Positions 1 to 12,680 are shown, counted from the first letter of the stretch. The stretch is 64,000 nucleotides of DNA from Rhytidiadelphus loreus (GCA_947034895.1 OX344763.1:78511093-78575092); one strand, 5' to 3'. Notes: generated from the sequence alone by a model not told the origin. Translations and numbers: made by a program.

Positions 1-153
1 GTCTTCAACTGCATTCTCTTCTTCCTTTGAGTCGTTGGAGACCTCCATGTGGATGTTCGCTGGGGTGAAAGGTTGTGAGGGTCCTGGTGCAGATGATACT
101 GGCACAATGGTCGGCAATATCATAGAAGACGATGCATGCCTTCGATCAGGACC
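1..153 (-). CDS. Partial exon of an unidentified minus-strand gene running off the left edge
   Basis: Read on the minus strand, a good 3' splice site (ttgctgacag) ends at base 154 and is followed by 51 open codons to the window edge. The peptide is Ser/Pro-rich and turns acidic (motif NDSKEEENAVED at the end), so it looks like a disordered linker. I do not recognise the family. It lies on the same strand as the exon at 2843-3138 and upstream of the divergent transposase gene at 4406-8266. By analogy with the two other divergent pairs in the window, it may belong to the partner gene of element A. Which exons join it cannot be told from here. Confidence 0.4.
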
Positions 154-376
154 CTGTCAGCAAATCAAGAAATTGTGCAATTTTCTTCAGTCCAAGATTC
201 AAGAAGTATAATAATTGAAGAGCCCATTATGTTTTTAGGCTTTATAGTAATAAAATATGCTTCTAATGAAAAACTGCACTGCTAATTGAAACTCATTAAC
301 CTAGAAGATGTCATTACTCCTAAACCAAAGATTCACATTTAGGATCCTTAAGGACTAGACAGAACATTTGGCAATT

Positions 377-468
377 ACCACATTTTGGGGGTCCAGCAGA
401 AAGCCATATGACTTCAGTCGGATCCGTCTGATCTATGCAGACCTTCTGCTTGACCTCCAAAATGTGGT
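377..468. repeat. Foldback hairpin with palindromic core, copy 1
   Basis: The arms 377-403 (ACCACATTTTGGGGGTCC...) and 443-468 are near-perfect reverse complements. They flank a core TCAGTCGGATCCGTCTGA at 414-431. No coding potential is seen. It is one of four copies of the core within 1.1 kb. Confidence 0.75.
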
Positions 469-756
469 AACACAACATGTAATCTAAGTAAATGCAATGA
501 AGAAAAGGAAAAATTCTTAATTTCTATCAATGAATATAAGAGTCATATTTGGAGATTTAAGAAAAAAAAAAGAGTGAAGAACATGATCATAAAACAATTA
601 ATATAAATATTTACCCCAACTTTTTGAGAATCATTATTACTAAATAACCCCTATGCTACATAAAAGATGAAGTTCATATTTTTTTTTAAAGACAAACTAA
701 CTATTTTCAATGAAAGGTTATTACGTGAACTTTGAAGGTCCAGATAAGGTACCTCT

Positions 757-837
757 TTTCAGGGGTCATGGTAATCCTTAAAAAGGATCAGTCGGATCCG
801 ACTGATCCTAGATAAGATTTAGGTGGACCCCCTGAAA
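757..837. repeat. Foldback hairpin with palindromic core, copy 2
   Basis: The outer arms TTTCAGGGGTC and GACCCCCTGAAA pair with each other. The centre at 785-808 is a perfect 24-nt palindrome containing TCAGTCGGATCCGACTGA, and it extends to about 40 nt with mismatches. The layout matches the copies at 377 and 1410. Confidence 0.75.
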
Positions 838-1104
838 TTGGTCCTCATTATGTCATAATCAAGTTCAAATAGACAATTGGAACCGAGATGGATTAAAACC
901 CAAAATTTCATCCAACGATGGTCAAACAAGGACCAATGAAAAGAACCTAGGACAAACGTCAACGAATGACAACCCAGAATGATGAAAGAAGACGAACGAC
1001 AATAATCAACCATTGATGGACAAGGACGACTGATGCCGAAGCAAGATGGCCCGATTCAAAAATTGGAAACTCATTTTTGGGGGGTCAGGCAGATCAACTT
1101 CTGT

Positions 1105-1125
1105 GATCAGTCGGATCCGACTGAC
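1105..1125. repeat. Palindromic core, copy 3
   Basis: A perfect TCAGTCGGATCCGACTGA core lies at 1107-1124, with a GGGGGGTC block about 30 nt to the left as in the other copies. The right arm is poorly preserved. Confidence 0.65.
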
Positions 1126-1409
1126 CCATACTGAGAGCCCATCATACCCCCTCGTTCCGGTACAGTAGAACCCTCTTGTATGACAATTCCCACCACGTGA
1201 TGGGCTGACGACTAGACTAGAAAGAAATCACCGTGAATTTTCAAGAATCATCCCTCGAAAACATGGCCCCTGCTCGAGATCACAAAGTACCAAGCTCTGT
1301 CACTTCTATATATGAACCTCTGTCGTTCATATGTGAGCAACAGCACCTAGCTAGAACAAAAAGAAAAACAGACTGAAGAAAAAACTGATGGGCTGCCGAC
1401 GGGTACCCG

Positions 1410-1491
1410 TTTCCGTGGGTCCGACAGACCCTCTCCAGGGATCAGTCGGATCCAACTGAACCCCGGGGAGGGCCAGTCCGACCCCCGGAAA
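1410..1491. repeat. Foldback hairpin with palindromic core, copy 4
   Basis: The arms TTTCCGTGGGTCCGAC (1410-1425) and GTCCGACCCCCGGAAA (to 1491) pair, followed inward by CCCTCTCC/GGAGGG. The core is ATCAGTCGGATCCAACTGA. The size (about 82 nt) matches copies 1 and 2. Confidence 0.7.
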
Positions 1492-2842
1492 TTGATACAT
1501 GTCTTGAACTGCAGAGACCAGGCAGGCAGGATGCCTGATTCGGTGACGGGATTCGTGATGCGAGAGGGATTCGGGCAGGAGGGATTCCGGTGGGATGGAT
1601 TCTTGCTCCGGGAGGCTGCTGAATCTGAGATTCCGAATTTCTGTCTGCTCAAGGCGGCTCAAGGCGGCCCAAGGCGGCTCAAGGCCGCTCAAGCCTGCCT
1701 AATCAAATCTCGCAAACTTATTCATCGGGGGGCCTAGTCGCCGGAAGAAAAATGAATGGACGATCTTCTAACTCGGAGGTACAGACACTGTGACTAAATC
1801 GTCACGAATTACACGACTTGGAAAACAAGAAATCTCGACGTGTCCCCGAGTAGCGCAGACAGGCTGCACCAAATGTGTTCCTCTACTGTAAGATCAAAAC
1901 GGCCGACTGCATTTTTTTAGATCCTCTATGCATACCTGCACATTTACCCGACTTGGCGTCTGCCTCCCGCGAGATGCTTGCGAAGTTGAATCGTCCTGTC
2001 CCAAGCGGCTCCGCGTGTTTCTCGTCATCCTTCCCTGCTGCGAGTACGAAAGCACGATATGAGAATGAGGCTCACAATTCGGTCTTGCTAGCATTCACAG
2101 TTTCTGCTTGCTGGAGCCACGCTTTGTTTGCAGGAAGACTTGCTTCAGTTCAGCATGGAAACTTGCGGCATTCAACCCATACATGCGGCATGCATGAAAA
2201 TCGAAAATTAAGGCCAAGTTTCACGGCAGTTCTTAATAGCAGCTGCCGATTACGGGCATCTAGGGAACCTGACGTTCCATGCAGCTTTCAATCCTGATGA
2301 GATTCCCGCCAGCTGCGTTGGAATTCGGCCCCAGCTTCGGCGGTGAGCTTCGGTGGTGAGCTTCGGCGGGCAGCTTCGGCGCTAGGTCGGTGGACAGTTC
2401 GGAACTTGGAAATTGTTTTGGGCAGAGACGTTTATTTTGTTCCCAAGACAAGTGTAATTGACATTTAGTCTAATTGATTTTAAAGTGTTTGGAGTTTTAC
2501 CGAAGTAGCTCCATAGGTTTGACGACTTAACAGTAAATAGAATAGGGTTGTAATATGGCTCAATTCTTAAATTGAGGACTATCTATAGATTAGTTAAGGC
2601 TAAAAATACTTTGTACCTCAAAATAAGTTACGTCTACAATGGTATGCTCTTGTATAGCAAGATCTACATGAAATCCCCCATCTTTGGTGCAAAATTTTTA
2701 TCTATTGCTAGGTTTGTGTACAATAGAAGATGCGGGATGAAAAAATACTAAACCATAATCACACTGTCCAGAATTTTATAGTCATTGCATGAATGTCAAG
2801 GAAGGATTTCCAAATAATAGTTTGTGGGGAATGGAGTCTTAC
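1492..2842. other. No confident gene; small CTTCGG-rich repeat
   Basis: Several short open frames occur here, but none has good splice context or a recognisable motif. About four short CTTCGG(C/T)GG-type units occur at 2333-2400. The stretch may be intron of the minus-strand partner gene of element A. Confidence 0.4.
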
Positions 2843-3138
2843 ATTAACTACTTCCACTTGTCTTGGTCCTTGTTGTTCACTATTGTCCTCCTCGGACATT
2901 TCTTGAACCGCATCAATGTTGTTATCTTCCACATCTTCGTGTCCGCCCACATGTCCAGCTCCAAATGTAAGAGCCTTTCGAGAATCTCCTCCGCCGCCTT
3001 GCGCGGTCCTAGAAAGCACTCTCTTACCTCTCGTCATCCTAGATCTCTTCAATGCCTTCGTAGATGAGAAATAAAACGAACTATGCCTCTTCCGCCTTTT
3101 CCGCTGCTTGGGACTAAAGATATGATCTAGCTGGGCCT
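2843..3138 (-). CDS. Internal exon of an unidentified minus-strand gene (basic then acidic linker)
   Basis: A 3' splice site (catgcatgtag) precedes base 3138 and a 5' splice site (GTAAGA) follows base 2843 on the minus strand. The frame between them is fully open. The peptide begins with a nuclear-localisation-like cluster (KQRKRRKRH), then a Gly-rich stretch (QGGGGD), then an acidic stretch (HEDVEDNNID... EEDNSEQQ). It sits about 1.3 kb upstream of, and divergent from, the Mutator-like transposase. That is the position of the ParB-like/methyltransferase genes in elements B and X. I see no ParB or methyltransferase motif in this exon, so the link is positional only. Confidence 0.4.
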
Positions 3139-4405
3139 CTACATGCATGTGATAAAATATGAGTACATGGACTCAAAACATCTGAACTACTACAACTTGG
3201 AAGAACTAAATCCAGAAGAATGGATACTGTATGGAACACCTCCTTCCTATTTTGTAGTTCCTGAAAATGAAGTTTGTGCTAGGTCGGAGCAATTGACGAT
3301 CGCGTGTCAGGGAATTGACGGGTGTTCTACAATTAATTGTTGCTCCTTTAAATTCTAATTCTGGAATCGCCGCCAAACAATGTTCTTTGTCATAGTTGAT
3401 GAGATAGTACCTACGCAAAGAACGTACTCAAATAATGTCAGGTCATTGTATTCTTCAAAAGGACTATAAGCTCATGAAGATGAATAAGGACATGTGTACA
3501 TCACCGTCAATTTGGTTGCAAATCCCGAGTAGTAATGAACGCTAGCCTACTTTCACTTGCTTCTTCAATGTGGCATCAAATCCGTCCAAGTGAATCCTGA
3601 AGTCTTGAGGTAGATTTCACACGAGGGACCATAATATTATTTCTGTGCAAGAGGTGCGGTAAATAGGCGGCCTCGTGAATCGCAGCAATAAAAGAACCCG
3701 ACTGTGTCATAGATCTGTGGGTCCAAAATCCAAGCAAATATTATTTGATATGATTTGGTAGTTGTATGACAGATTTCTGACGAAATGATATCATCTATGA
3801 CATGGGATATTGGGAACTTCTAGAAGTTAATCCTTCCTCATTAAATGGACAAGGACAGAGTACTGGTGCTTAGGCCAAAATTATAACCACAATGTATCCA
3901 TACTTTCGAATATTCATGGTACACTTCTAATGTAATTGAATTGAATTACAATTGGAATCCAAAAATTATTATTCAACTTGGGATCTATTTGTGATGCATT
4001 TTAACTCATCTTCACCTCGCTGTTGTCCGATTCAAGTGTTTCACAATATGTAGACTTATCATTCTGTTAAAAGACCCACATATACTTATTAGGGTGATTT
4101 CAAGTAGCTTGGCTGCAGTGCTATCCTTGACCAGCCACCTATTTCTTTATCGATATTATCCTACAAAGTTGTTAATGAAGGAGCTTAATTAATATGAAAG
4201 GAATGACAATGATATTCCCACTCCATCATTACATGATGGAATCAAAAGAGGCTATGACAAAGCGGCTCAATAAAAGGCTTGTTAATGAACAAATACAAAT
4301 AGAAACTATAAAATGAAGGGGGGGGATGTCCTACTCCAGAAGTTGTTTTGTACCTCATCTCCCACGTAGAATGCATTGCCGTTTTTCCTAGAAGTCCCTC
4401 TGCGT
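3139..4405. other. Spacer between divergent genes of element A
   Basis: This is AT-rich sequence without a convincing exon. As the region between a minus-strand and a plus-strand gene it is the natural place for a bidirectional promoter, but I cannot point to specific elements. Confidence 0.35.
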
Positions 4406-7400
4406 ATGCACATGATGGCTTGTATTCGAGTAGATGGACATGAGGTCCCTACTGTGTTTCTGTTAGATGATGGAGGACGTGCTAGAGTTTTATTACACCT
4501 TCTCCATGTCCGTTTTCGATTTGTAGAAGCCTCCATTTATGTCAAAGAGGAAAAGAGGTCTGAATCAGGTTAATTACAACAGTCTGTTCCTGTTCTGAGG
4601 ACTATTGAAGATGCAACGCAGTGCTGGTACCTTACTCCCGGAAACTATAGAGCATACGGGCTTCCTCTTTCTATTCTACCTACCTATACTAAGATTCTTA
4701 GCTGCCAATCCAATAATTCAACAGTAGACATGCCTTATGTCGCACACGCCGTTTCACCTAGTTCACCTTGTGAAGTTGAACCGGTCTTTCGAAAACATGT
4801 AGTACTGAGGAAGGTGAAACTTGAGAAATTAGATCCAATCATTGAAATATCTAGTGAATCAGAAGGAGAGTCTCCTGACTTCATTCTTTAGAAGAAAACA
4901 AGCTCTATCCACACTCCCTTGGTGGAAATGACTCTTATGAAGTCAGGAGGTAGTACTCCTTCACAAACTCAATCGCCGTCCTTATTTTCACGTCCTCCGT
5001 TGCATCCATCTCCAACTGATAGAGTAAGCATTATGGAGTGTTTGAAGAGACTAGCTACGATGCATCGATCTCGAAATGAACTTTCCATGATGGACCTAAA
5101 TGCTGTGGAACACCATCATGTGCAATTCCTTCCACCAATATTCAATGGTGATGTCATCTTCGAGTTGCCTCCATGCCGGTCATCTTCTTCTTCTTCTGCA
5201 GCCAAGAACTTAGAAGGGATGGACAGGCGCTATGATGGGCATCCTTGGTACAAACTACTGACCACAAATATCCACAACTGTGATAACTTGAAGTTCCGTA
5301 AGTCATATTGTGCTGGTCATCTTGCTTGTGTGAATCCAATGTGCAATTACTTAAGCAGGACGAAAAAACGCAATGAAACAGAGTGGACCGGGTGTACTAC
5401 CTTTCCTTTTGCAATAGGGGATACTGCTCCCAAAGATTGCACGTTAGTTTGTAAGCTTTGCAAAGTTACACCTTCGTGTCTGAGTACATGCAGTGCTAGA
5501 ATTTACTATTGTTGTACTGATAATCCGAAAATGAGTAGGGCTGCTATTCATATCGGAGATCATTGTCATCCGGTAGCAAAAGGCATGTACAGAGACTCTG
5601 TAGAGAAGATATGTGGACTCATTGCGGAACAGGTGGCCAAAACACCTCTAGCCACTAACTCCGCAATTGCTCTCTCTACTAGCAAAGATTTCCTAACAAC
5701 CTATTTGTTTCACAATGAGGAGGGAGAGAAGATGATGTTGAAAGGACAAGAACTAGAAGAGGTCATGGACCGCATTGAGTACTTAAGCAGTCCGAACATC
5801 CGCAATGTGATATCTTCATTCCGCTCAAACAACCGTGGAGGCGTCATCGACAACATTATGACCATGAAAAAGGAGGCAAAGTTCGAATTCATTCACGACA
5901 GCGTTTTCCCTGGACAAGGGAAGGAGAAGGTGTACATTTTCAAGATGCTGACAGAAGGACCCGAGAGTGGAGTGGATCTGGTGAAGCGCATGCAACCCGG
6001 AGGGAATCTACAAAATGCATGGATGATGTTTGACCATGTGAAGCATGTGAAGGACTGGACCACGATGGCTTGCCACGTGTATGACCCCGAGTACAAAAAG
6101 GTGATGACCATTTCTACGTGCGATATGCAATCGGAAGATACTGAGATTCAAGTGGATTTTTGGAAATGCTTGAATGCTGTCATGTTACAACATGGAATAG
6201 AACACCCAAACTTCAAGGGGTTTATGGCTGACAATGCTATGGCCAATTGGAATGCGATTCGTATCATCTATGGTAGTGGCTCTGCCAATCAGAAAATGGA
6301 AAATCGGGAGCGGACTTGCTTGTTGCATTGGAGTTCTTCACTTCAAAAACACAGACAGAAGTATATCAAGGAAGCATTCCAACAACAACACACTTCATTA
6401 TGTAAGCGATACAAAGATTCAAAGAATATGGAGGATGCAGAGACCAAATACCTAGCAATTCGGTCATGGTGGTTATCTTCTGGAGCTACCATAGAAGATG
6501 CACTTCATCACTTGGACCATTGGCTTGCATTTTGGCATTTCCGTTATAGGCAGTGGGGAGGCTTCATGCAAATGGTAAGCTCATTGCAATACTTTTATTA
6601 TTGTTTGTTCCTGCAATGCCAAATCAATGTTAGAATTTATTGGTCTCCTGTGTTCTTTGGTATGTAAGTGTGAGTATTTTCGAATTACTTATGAAGGCCT
6701 AGGATTGCAAATTTGGAGAGGACTAGCTTCATTTTTTATTAGATCTTCTTTACATGTCCTTCATCGTCTATGCACCGTACGGCCGTACATGAACTTAGTG
6801 GTTTTCAATTTCCACTGGTAATTTCCTCTATTTATTTCCATTGAATGTTTGTTTTTTGGGGTGGGGGGGATTTTTAGGGATTGAGTTTGGAGGAGATGGC
6901 TGACATGCCTTCGTGCAACTTGTCGGAAACAGTGCATAACAAGTGGCTTCAAATGTCTGGAAACCGAGGAAACAATTTGTTTGATGCCACTTGCGACGAT
7001 AGTATCCGTGCATGGATGCAAATGACAAATTATCGCGCTTACTTGAAGGGACATGCATGTGGCTCTGATCCATCAAAGGGGGAGTTGAAATTGAGAGCTG
7101 CAAGGCGGAGCGGAGATCCCAAGAAAATTGCAGAGGCGTTGAATACACTACCCAGATCTGAAGGTGTTGGAAGTCGCATACCCCATTTGGAAGGAGAAGA
7201 AATATTTGGAAGCACAAAGAGGAAGTTAGATGTACCCATTGGTGATGCCGGCAACTCACATAGACCAGATAAAGTAAATTTCTCCCAACCTCGTGTTCGA
7301 ACGAGGTCTACAATTGCTTTGGCCAACTCTGCTGAGGAAAAGGATACACAGGCTCAAGTGAATAGTTCACCGCATGTGTCCAATGCGTTTGAAAGTGACT

Positions 7401-8266
7401 GCGACACATTGAAGTGGCACATTGCGAGGATCAGCCACAAATCAAACACAAAATGTCATGCTCAACAACAAGGGTCAAATATTAGGTGCACTGCAAAAAT
7501 TTCAAAAGGACAAAAGGGAACCCCTGCTCCTACCTATCGTGGAAGAAAAAAAGATTACGGGAGTAAGCGCGAAGTGCTGGCGGACTTCTGGTTCTGTGCA
7601 GATGACATTGAACGATGTGTGAAGGGGACCAAGCGGAGGTGGGTAATAGATTGGCCGGAGGTGCCAGAGGTGTGGCCCGTTTTGACGGGGACCCACTTGA
7701 ACCGAGAGGAGACATTACTCCTACAACATGCTGGATTTCGACTCCAGGAGCGTCCTACGTTGTCTCCTCGTCGTCTATTCAATATGTCCAACGTTTTCAA
7801 AAGCGTATTTTATGATCAGCCACCTCCACATGATGCCCATATGTATCCAACGGTTCGAAACAATCGAAACATACGCTGAATTTCAAATGTACCAACTACA
7901 GAACAACGAAACAAGTGGGAGAGTGCTGGCAATGTGAATGGACTAATACTTGGAGTGACATTGTTGCCTTTTCTAGGACTAGGTGCAATTCTGTCTCTAG
8001 AGACTGGGAGTGATCAAACCCGAAATGTGTATCAAATTACAGTGGGTATGTACCCCTCTTGCACATGCCCAAACTTTACCAACATGTGTATTTCAGCTAT
8101 TGGAGGTCGTCAACAATATGTGAATTGCAAGCACTTGTACTACATATTTCGGTATTTCTGCAAGATGGACATCCATGAAGACAAATTCATTCATGCACCA
8201 AGTTTTAGCTTCAATGAATTGAAGCTTCTCCTTGTAAAAGCAGGGATCGTCACAGTTGTAGAGTAG
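4406..8266 (+). pseudogene. Mutator-like transposase of element A, frame kept but with three in-frame stops
   Basis: There are two exons, 4406-6574 and 6878-8266, joined in phase 0 by a 303-bp GT-AG intron. The frame spans about 1,185 codons and is broken by TAA 4571, TAG 4889 and TGA 7877 but by no frameshift I could see. Exon 1 holds a Cys/His-rich zinc-binding region (VCKLCKVTPSC; HIGDHCHPV). It then has a transposase core with FMADNAMANWNA and RTCLLHW, typical of Mutator-like catalytic domains. The C-terminus has a SWIM zinc finger (CTCPNF...CKHLYY). The start follows alignment with the element B homologue, which shares motifs PSCNL.ET.HNKWLQ and the same intron position. Active protein is not expected without readthrough. 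The family call is firm; precise superfamily placement would need a profile search. Confidence 0.8.
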
Positions 8267-9234
8267 AAATGGCTTCAATAGTAACAAGTACTGCATTCTT
8301 ATTGCATGAACTACCATTTGGTAGAATTTATAGATTTGAAGCATATGAATTAGAAAATGTCAATGCATTTATGAAATATGGAAGTATGACCCTAAACCCT
8401 AAAATTTTTTGCAAATGAAATTATGAATGGCTGAACCATGTTTCCAAACCAATAATCCAAAAGTGTTCATATGAATATGAGACCCTTTTAAGGCATGTTT
8501 AAGTCAGTTTACCTTTTATTTTTTATCCATTTTTTTTTGGGCTTCCCAATTTTATTTTTTTTAATCTCTATTTCATTTATTTTCCTTTTCTTTCCCTCTT
8601 CTTCCATGGATTGTTTATTGTATTCTCATTATTTTTATCATCATATATCTTAATTTTGAAGATGGTAGTTTAAGGTCAGTGTCACATTTGGTACCTACTT
8701 TATATGTGGGAGAGGTTATTGACCCTCAATGTTGTGGCCCGGTTACCCAAAAATGTTCCTTGTATTATTCCATTAAATGTGGTCTCTATACTGAATTTCT
8801 AATGAAGCTATCACGGAAGAGCTGCAGTAGTAAAGGCAAGGTTATACCTACATTTGTTTTTGTCTCTATTATTTGCTTAAAATCGTATATTAAAATCTCC
8901 AACAGAAATTGAAAGTGGGTAAATATGTGAACAATGTTAAAGGGAAATAAATGCTTCATTATACACAAAGGTTTAAGGATTTTTTCTCACAAGAAATGGA
9001 CCTTCACAAGTCCTAGTCATAATTCTCAGAATCCACGGTAATAGGGGTAGCGGTCATAGGTCCTCTATTTTGCTTCATATAACAACAAATTTGTCAAATT
9101 TTGATTTCTTTTTTAAAAAAAATGTGTTTTTGGTATAAAAGTCTTAAAAAACTAACTCCAAGGCTCACCACTCACAACTTCCCCGCTCCACGCTCACAAG
9201 CTCACCGCTCCAAGCTCACACGCTAGCGTCGTTG
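8267..9234 (+). repeat. 3' flank and right terminus of element A
   Basis: This is T-rich noncoding sequence, homologous along most of its length to 60282-61630 (fragment C). The A copy lacks roughly 380 bp present in C. The last 70 bp repeat CGCTCC/GCTCAC blocks and end in GCTCACACGCTAGCGTCGTTG-like sequence at 9214-9234. There is no gene here. Confidence 0.65.
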
Positions 9235-9237
9235 AGT

Positions 9238-9334
9238 GGGCGACCGCAGGTCCAGGACGACTTCCAGTCCACTTTGCGAAGGCGACTGCGGGTCCAGGGC
9301 GACCTTGGGTCCCAGGCGACCGCAGGTCCATCTA
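9238..9334. repeat. GC-rich GCGACTGCGGGTCC motif cluster
   Basis: Five or six degenerate copies of GGGCGACYGCGGGTCC occur in about 100 bp, immediately right of the element A terminus. It is the same motif as the clusters at 12.9, 13.8-14.2, 17.1, 19.8 and 59.5 kb. Confidence 0.7.
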
Positions 9335-11087
9335 TTAGTGCATGGACTTTTCTTTTCTTTCTTAGTACATGTTTATAGATTGTGATATTTTTTTTTCATT
9401 TTTCCTTGCGTTGGGAAAGTGGCGATATTAAATGTTAGGGGGGTGCTCCAAGCTTCAACATTCATCCACGTACTGGATAGAAAATGTGATACTATGTATC
9501 TATAATTCTATTTTCATTTACATTGTGGCAATTTCATTGAAGATTTTTCTAGAACTTGAAGTTTTTCTGGCAATTTCATCCAAAATTTTCCTAAAAAGTT
9601 CCTATAGCTTGTAGTTGGCCTAAATTTTTTGTTGCTTTTGAGCACCAAATCGCCAGGGGAAAAAAACGGATTGTGAGCTCAATCCCATTTGTATTGCAAA
9701 ATTTATGGAATACTAGTTTATACTTTATACTATATTTGGGGAGCCATTAGGGTTGAGGTGGGTTGTGGTACAAATGGATTCCTTATTGATTATCTGAACA
9801 GAAGTTAAATCTTTGCAATTGTTTTAAAAGAAGTTGTTGTTAACCAATTTTATTGTTATTAATTAATTTCATTGTTAATTATTAATTTTATTGTAAATGA
9901 CTAAATTCATTGTTAATGACTAATTCAATTGTCAATAACTAATTCAATTGTTAATAACCAATGTTATGATTATTAACCATTGCAATTGTAACAATAATGG
10001 CCTTGTAATTGTTTTGACATGAGATGTTCATTTAATTATTTTTGGATGTAGACTCAAATTACATACTATGTTACACACACTAATTTTGGTAAATTACATG
10101 CCTAATAACTAAATTTCTTGTACGGACACAAATCTATAAATGAAAGTCATTGTTGGACTTATATCATACTCCAACCATCTATGAAAGAATGTGTGTTTTT
10201 ATCAATTTGGATGACATATACCAAAAAAAAGAATATGGTAGGAAAACATTATGCTACTAGAAATAATATATATGATAAAACCAGATTTACATTTATTATT
10301 GAATTCATTCAAGTTTTCTTGAATTGCGTGTTTAATAAATGACAAAGATTATGGGGCTATATATCTTCTTTGCAATATCAACTCTTGTTTCATTGTCCAA
10401 AAAAACAAAATGGTGGCAAGAAGTCAATGAACTTCTTTTTTTCCAAATAGAAAAAATAGGAAGAGAGCGAAAAAGGTTAAATAAATAAATAAAAACATCT
10501 CTCATCTATTTTGAAATAGGTAAAATACGAATAAAAAGGAAAAGTATAAAAAAGTATAAAATTTATTTTTCCTATATTTGAATTAGAATAAATAGGAAAA
10601 GAAAAAAAATGCTTTTATTTTTTGGGAATAGAGAAAATAATAAGAGAATGTAATGATGTATGACTTACATTTTGGGGGGGATTGAAAGCACAACTATTTG
10701 AATTCAATGACCATGGAAGTAAAATTCATTTCAATTGCATACTAGCACGTTTTACTTGAGAAATGATACAAGTCTTCAACATCAATTACCAACTAATTTA
10801 TTTTCATTTTCTTATTTTCCTTGCGTCCATTATATACTACGGAATCAAAAAGGACCAAAAACATTTGAATTCAAAAGTTGTTACACTTTGCATAACAATG
10901 TGTAAAAGGCCATATTCAATATATACAATTTGACAAATAGCCCATTGAGTAATTGTTTTTCTAAAGACAAGGCACGTAGCATAAAATTCCTTCATATATT
11001 ATAGGAAAATATTACAAAGTAAGCAACACATAATTGGCCACCAAGCTCATTGCTTGTACCACTAAAGTCTTGCTCTAGACTATCCTA
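9335..11087. other. AT-rich intergenic DNA with an 18-20 bp tandem-like AATTCAATTGTTAATAACT repeat
   Basis: No gene is seen. At about 9835-9990 there are around seven imperfect copies of an (A)TTNATTGTTAATNACTAA unit. The rest is low-complexity A/T. Confidence 0.5.
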
Positions 11088-12680
11088 TTACAAAGGTGAG
11101 TCTCGGAACACCAATTCGGGGGGCATCATGGACCATGGTGGAGACATAAGGGAATTTGTGATCTCTATACACGTTGGTCTCTTCTTTGGATCAGTGTTCA
11201 CGAGTTCACACAACTTCATTGCGAAGTACATTGATCTCTCGCGGCTCTTGAACAAATCCTTGTCCCAATCGTCCATATCACCAATTCGCATCCATTCGGT
11301 CAACTTCCCAATAGAATACGAGTCTGACTGTTGCGTATAATTATACCGCTGTTATATGATCGGTATGCTTGTATCGGAATTTGGAGGTCCATATGCATAA
11401 AATAACTCCGGGGCAACCCACCACCGACCTTCTCGGTATTGATCCCTCTCGGCCTCAGACGGCTTTCCAAAATGTGAAGGCATGTTTTCATCAAAACAAC
11501 TTGATATTCCAAAATCACAAATTCCAATGTTGATTATGTTGTTTGAATAATCCGGAAAATGCAACATGATGTTCATGGGAGACAAGTCATTGTGTAGCAC
11601 GCGGCACTTGTGCATGAGATTTGTCACATATACTAAAGCCCATGCCAACTTTGCCTTGTGCCTTCGGAAGAGACCAAGTTCTTTTTGTTTCTCTTCAGGA
11701 AGTCTTGTGGCTTTTTGCATTTCATGCCAGTCAATGGTTGGTGATACAGAACGATCTAAATGCCTCAACTCATTCAAATGGCCCCCATTCCACCACAAAG
11801 TGTACGCTTCATTCGTGCGAGAATGAATGGAAAAAAACTTAATGATGCCAGGGTGGTTCAAGGGGCATGCAAGGGCCTCCATGGATCGTTGCGCTCTCCC
11901 CTCGCGCGGGTTTATTGCCTTGGATACTTTCCCTGCAAAAGTGATGTAGCTTGGAATTGTATCCATTCCTTCAATGCGTACCTTACGCACTTTTGCATAC
12001 CCCCCTTCACGTTCAAAAGCACTAAAGGGCACCACTTTTGCCGTATCGGGAATCCATGTGATACACAATCCACCATCTCGTGCAAATGCTGCCTGCACCG
12101 CTGCATTTTTCCACTTAAAACCCCTTGTTGAGACTCTTGCCAATTTCTTCACTACGCTAGACCACCACTCCATCTTTTGGCGGAATGCCTTGAGGTCTTC
12201 TGATTCCTCTACTATTGGAAGTAATGGTCGATGTTCCTCCATCAATTTCTTGGTATTGAACATCATCGCTTTCAATGTGTTATCAAGCCATTCAAATAGT
12301 CTCGAAGAATACGTCAAGTCCATGTCTGCAAAATCATCGGATCCCTTTAGTTTGGTTAAAATCTGTGCCTGTAAATCGTTTGGCAAGGCCACGCTACCAG
12401 TTGTAGGACACCTCAAATAGCTTGCCTCTAAGAATTGTACACTTTTCCCTGTGTCCCACTGGAGACACGCTTCGTATGCATATCGGGTATAATTCGTGGG
12501 AGGATAGTTGGAGTCCTTGTCATGTGCTGACTTCTGCTTCTTGCCCTTCCGTCACCCTTGACTCCCTCCTTCTTCATTTTCATTTACAACTATCGAAACC
12601 TCGAAAAAAATTGGATCATTGAGGTCCAAATCCCATAAAGACTTTCTCCTTGTAGTATTGCCTTCATGTGGAAAAGCCAT
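11088..12680 (-). pseudogene. Protein kinase-like gene, single frame with two in-frame stops
   Basis: On the minus strand an ATG at 12680 opens a frame of 531 codons ending at TAA 11088-11090. It is interrupted only by TGA at 12552-12554 and TAA at 11352-11354. The kinase fold is clear in the C-terminal half: a putative AxK-like lysine in FAGK, catalytic loop HNDLSPMNIM (the usual Arg is Asn, the Asp is kept), DFG in CDFGIS, APE in WVAPELFY, then SDSYSIGK (subdomain IX) and a late DPKKRPT. The glycine loop is poor. Homology runs straight through the TAA, between APELFY and DSYSIGK, so the stop is a lesion rather than the gene end. The roughly 170 N-terminal residues are not recognised. It lies inside region F, on the strand opposite the hAT gene. 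Confidence 0.75.

Larger units (their letters stand above)
1..9234 (+). mobile_element. Element A: right part of a large Mutator-like transposon, left end outside the window
   Basis: The element contains a Mutator-like transposase gene (4406-8266). It ends at 9234 with a 21-nt terminus GCTCAC...GTCGTTG that matches the right terminus of element B (52569-52589) and of fragment C (61610-61630). No matching left terminus is visible in the window. The minus-strand exons at 1-153 and 2843-3138 and the palindromic hairpins at 377-1491 probably lie inside it. The right flank (agtgggcga...) belongs to the GC-rich motif of region F, so A seems inserted into F or beside it. Confidence 0.6.
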
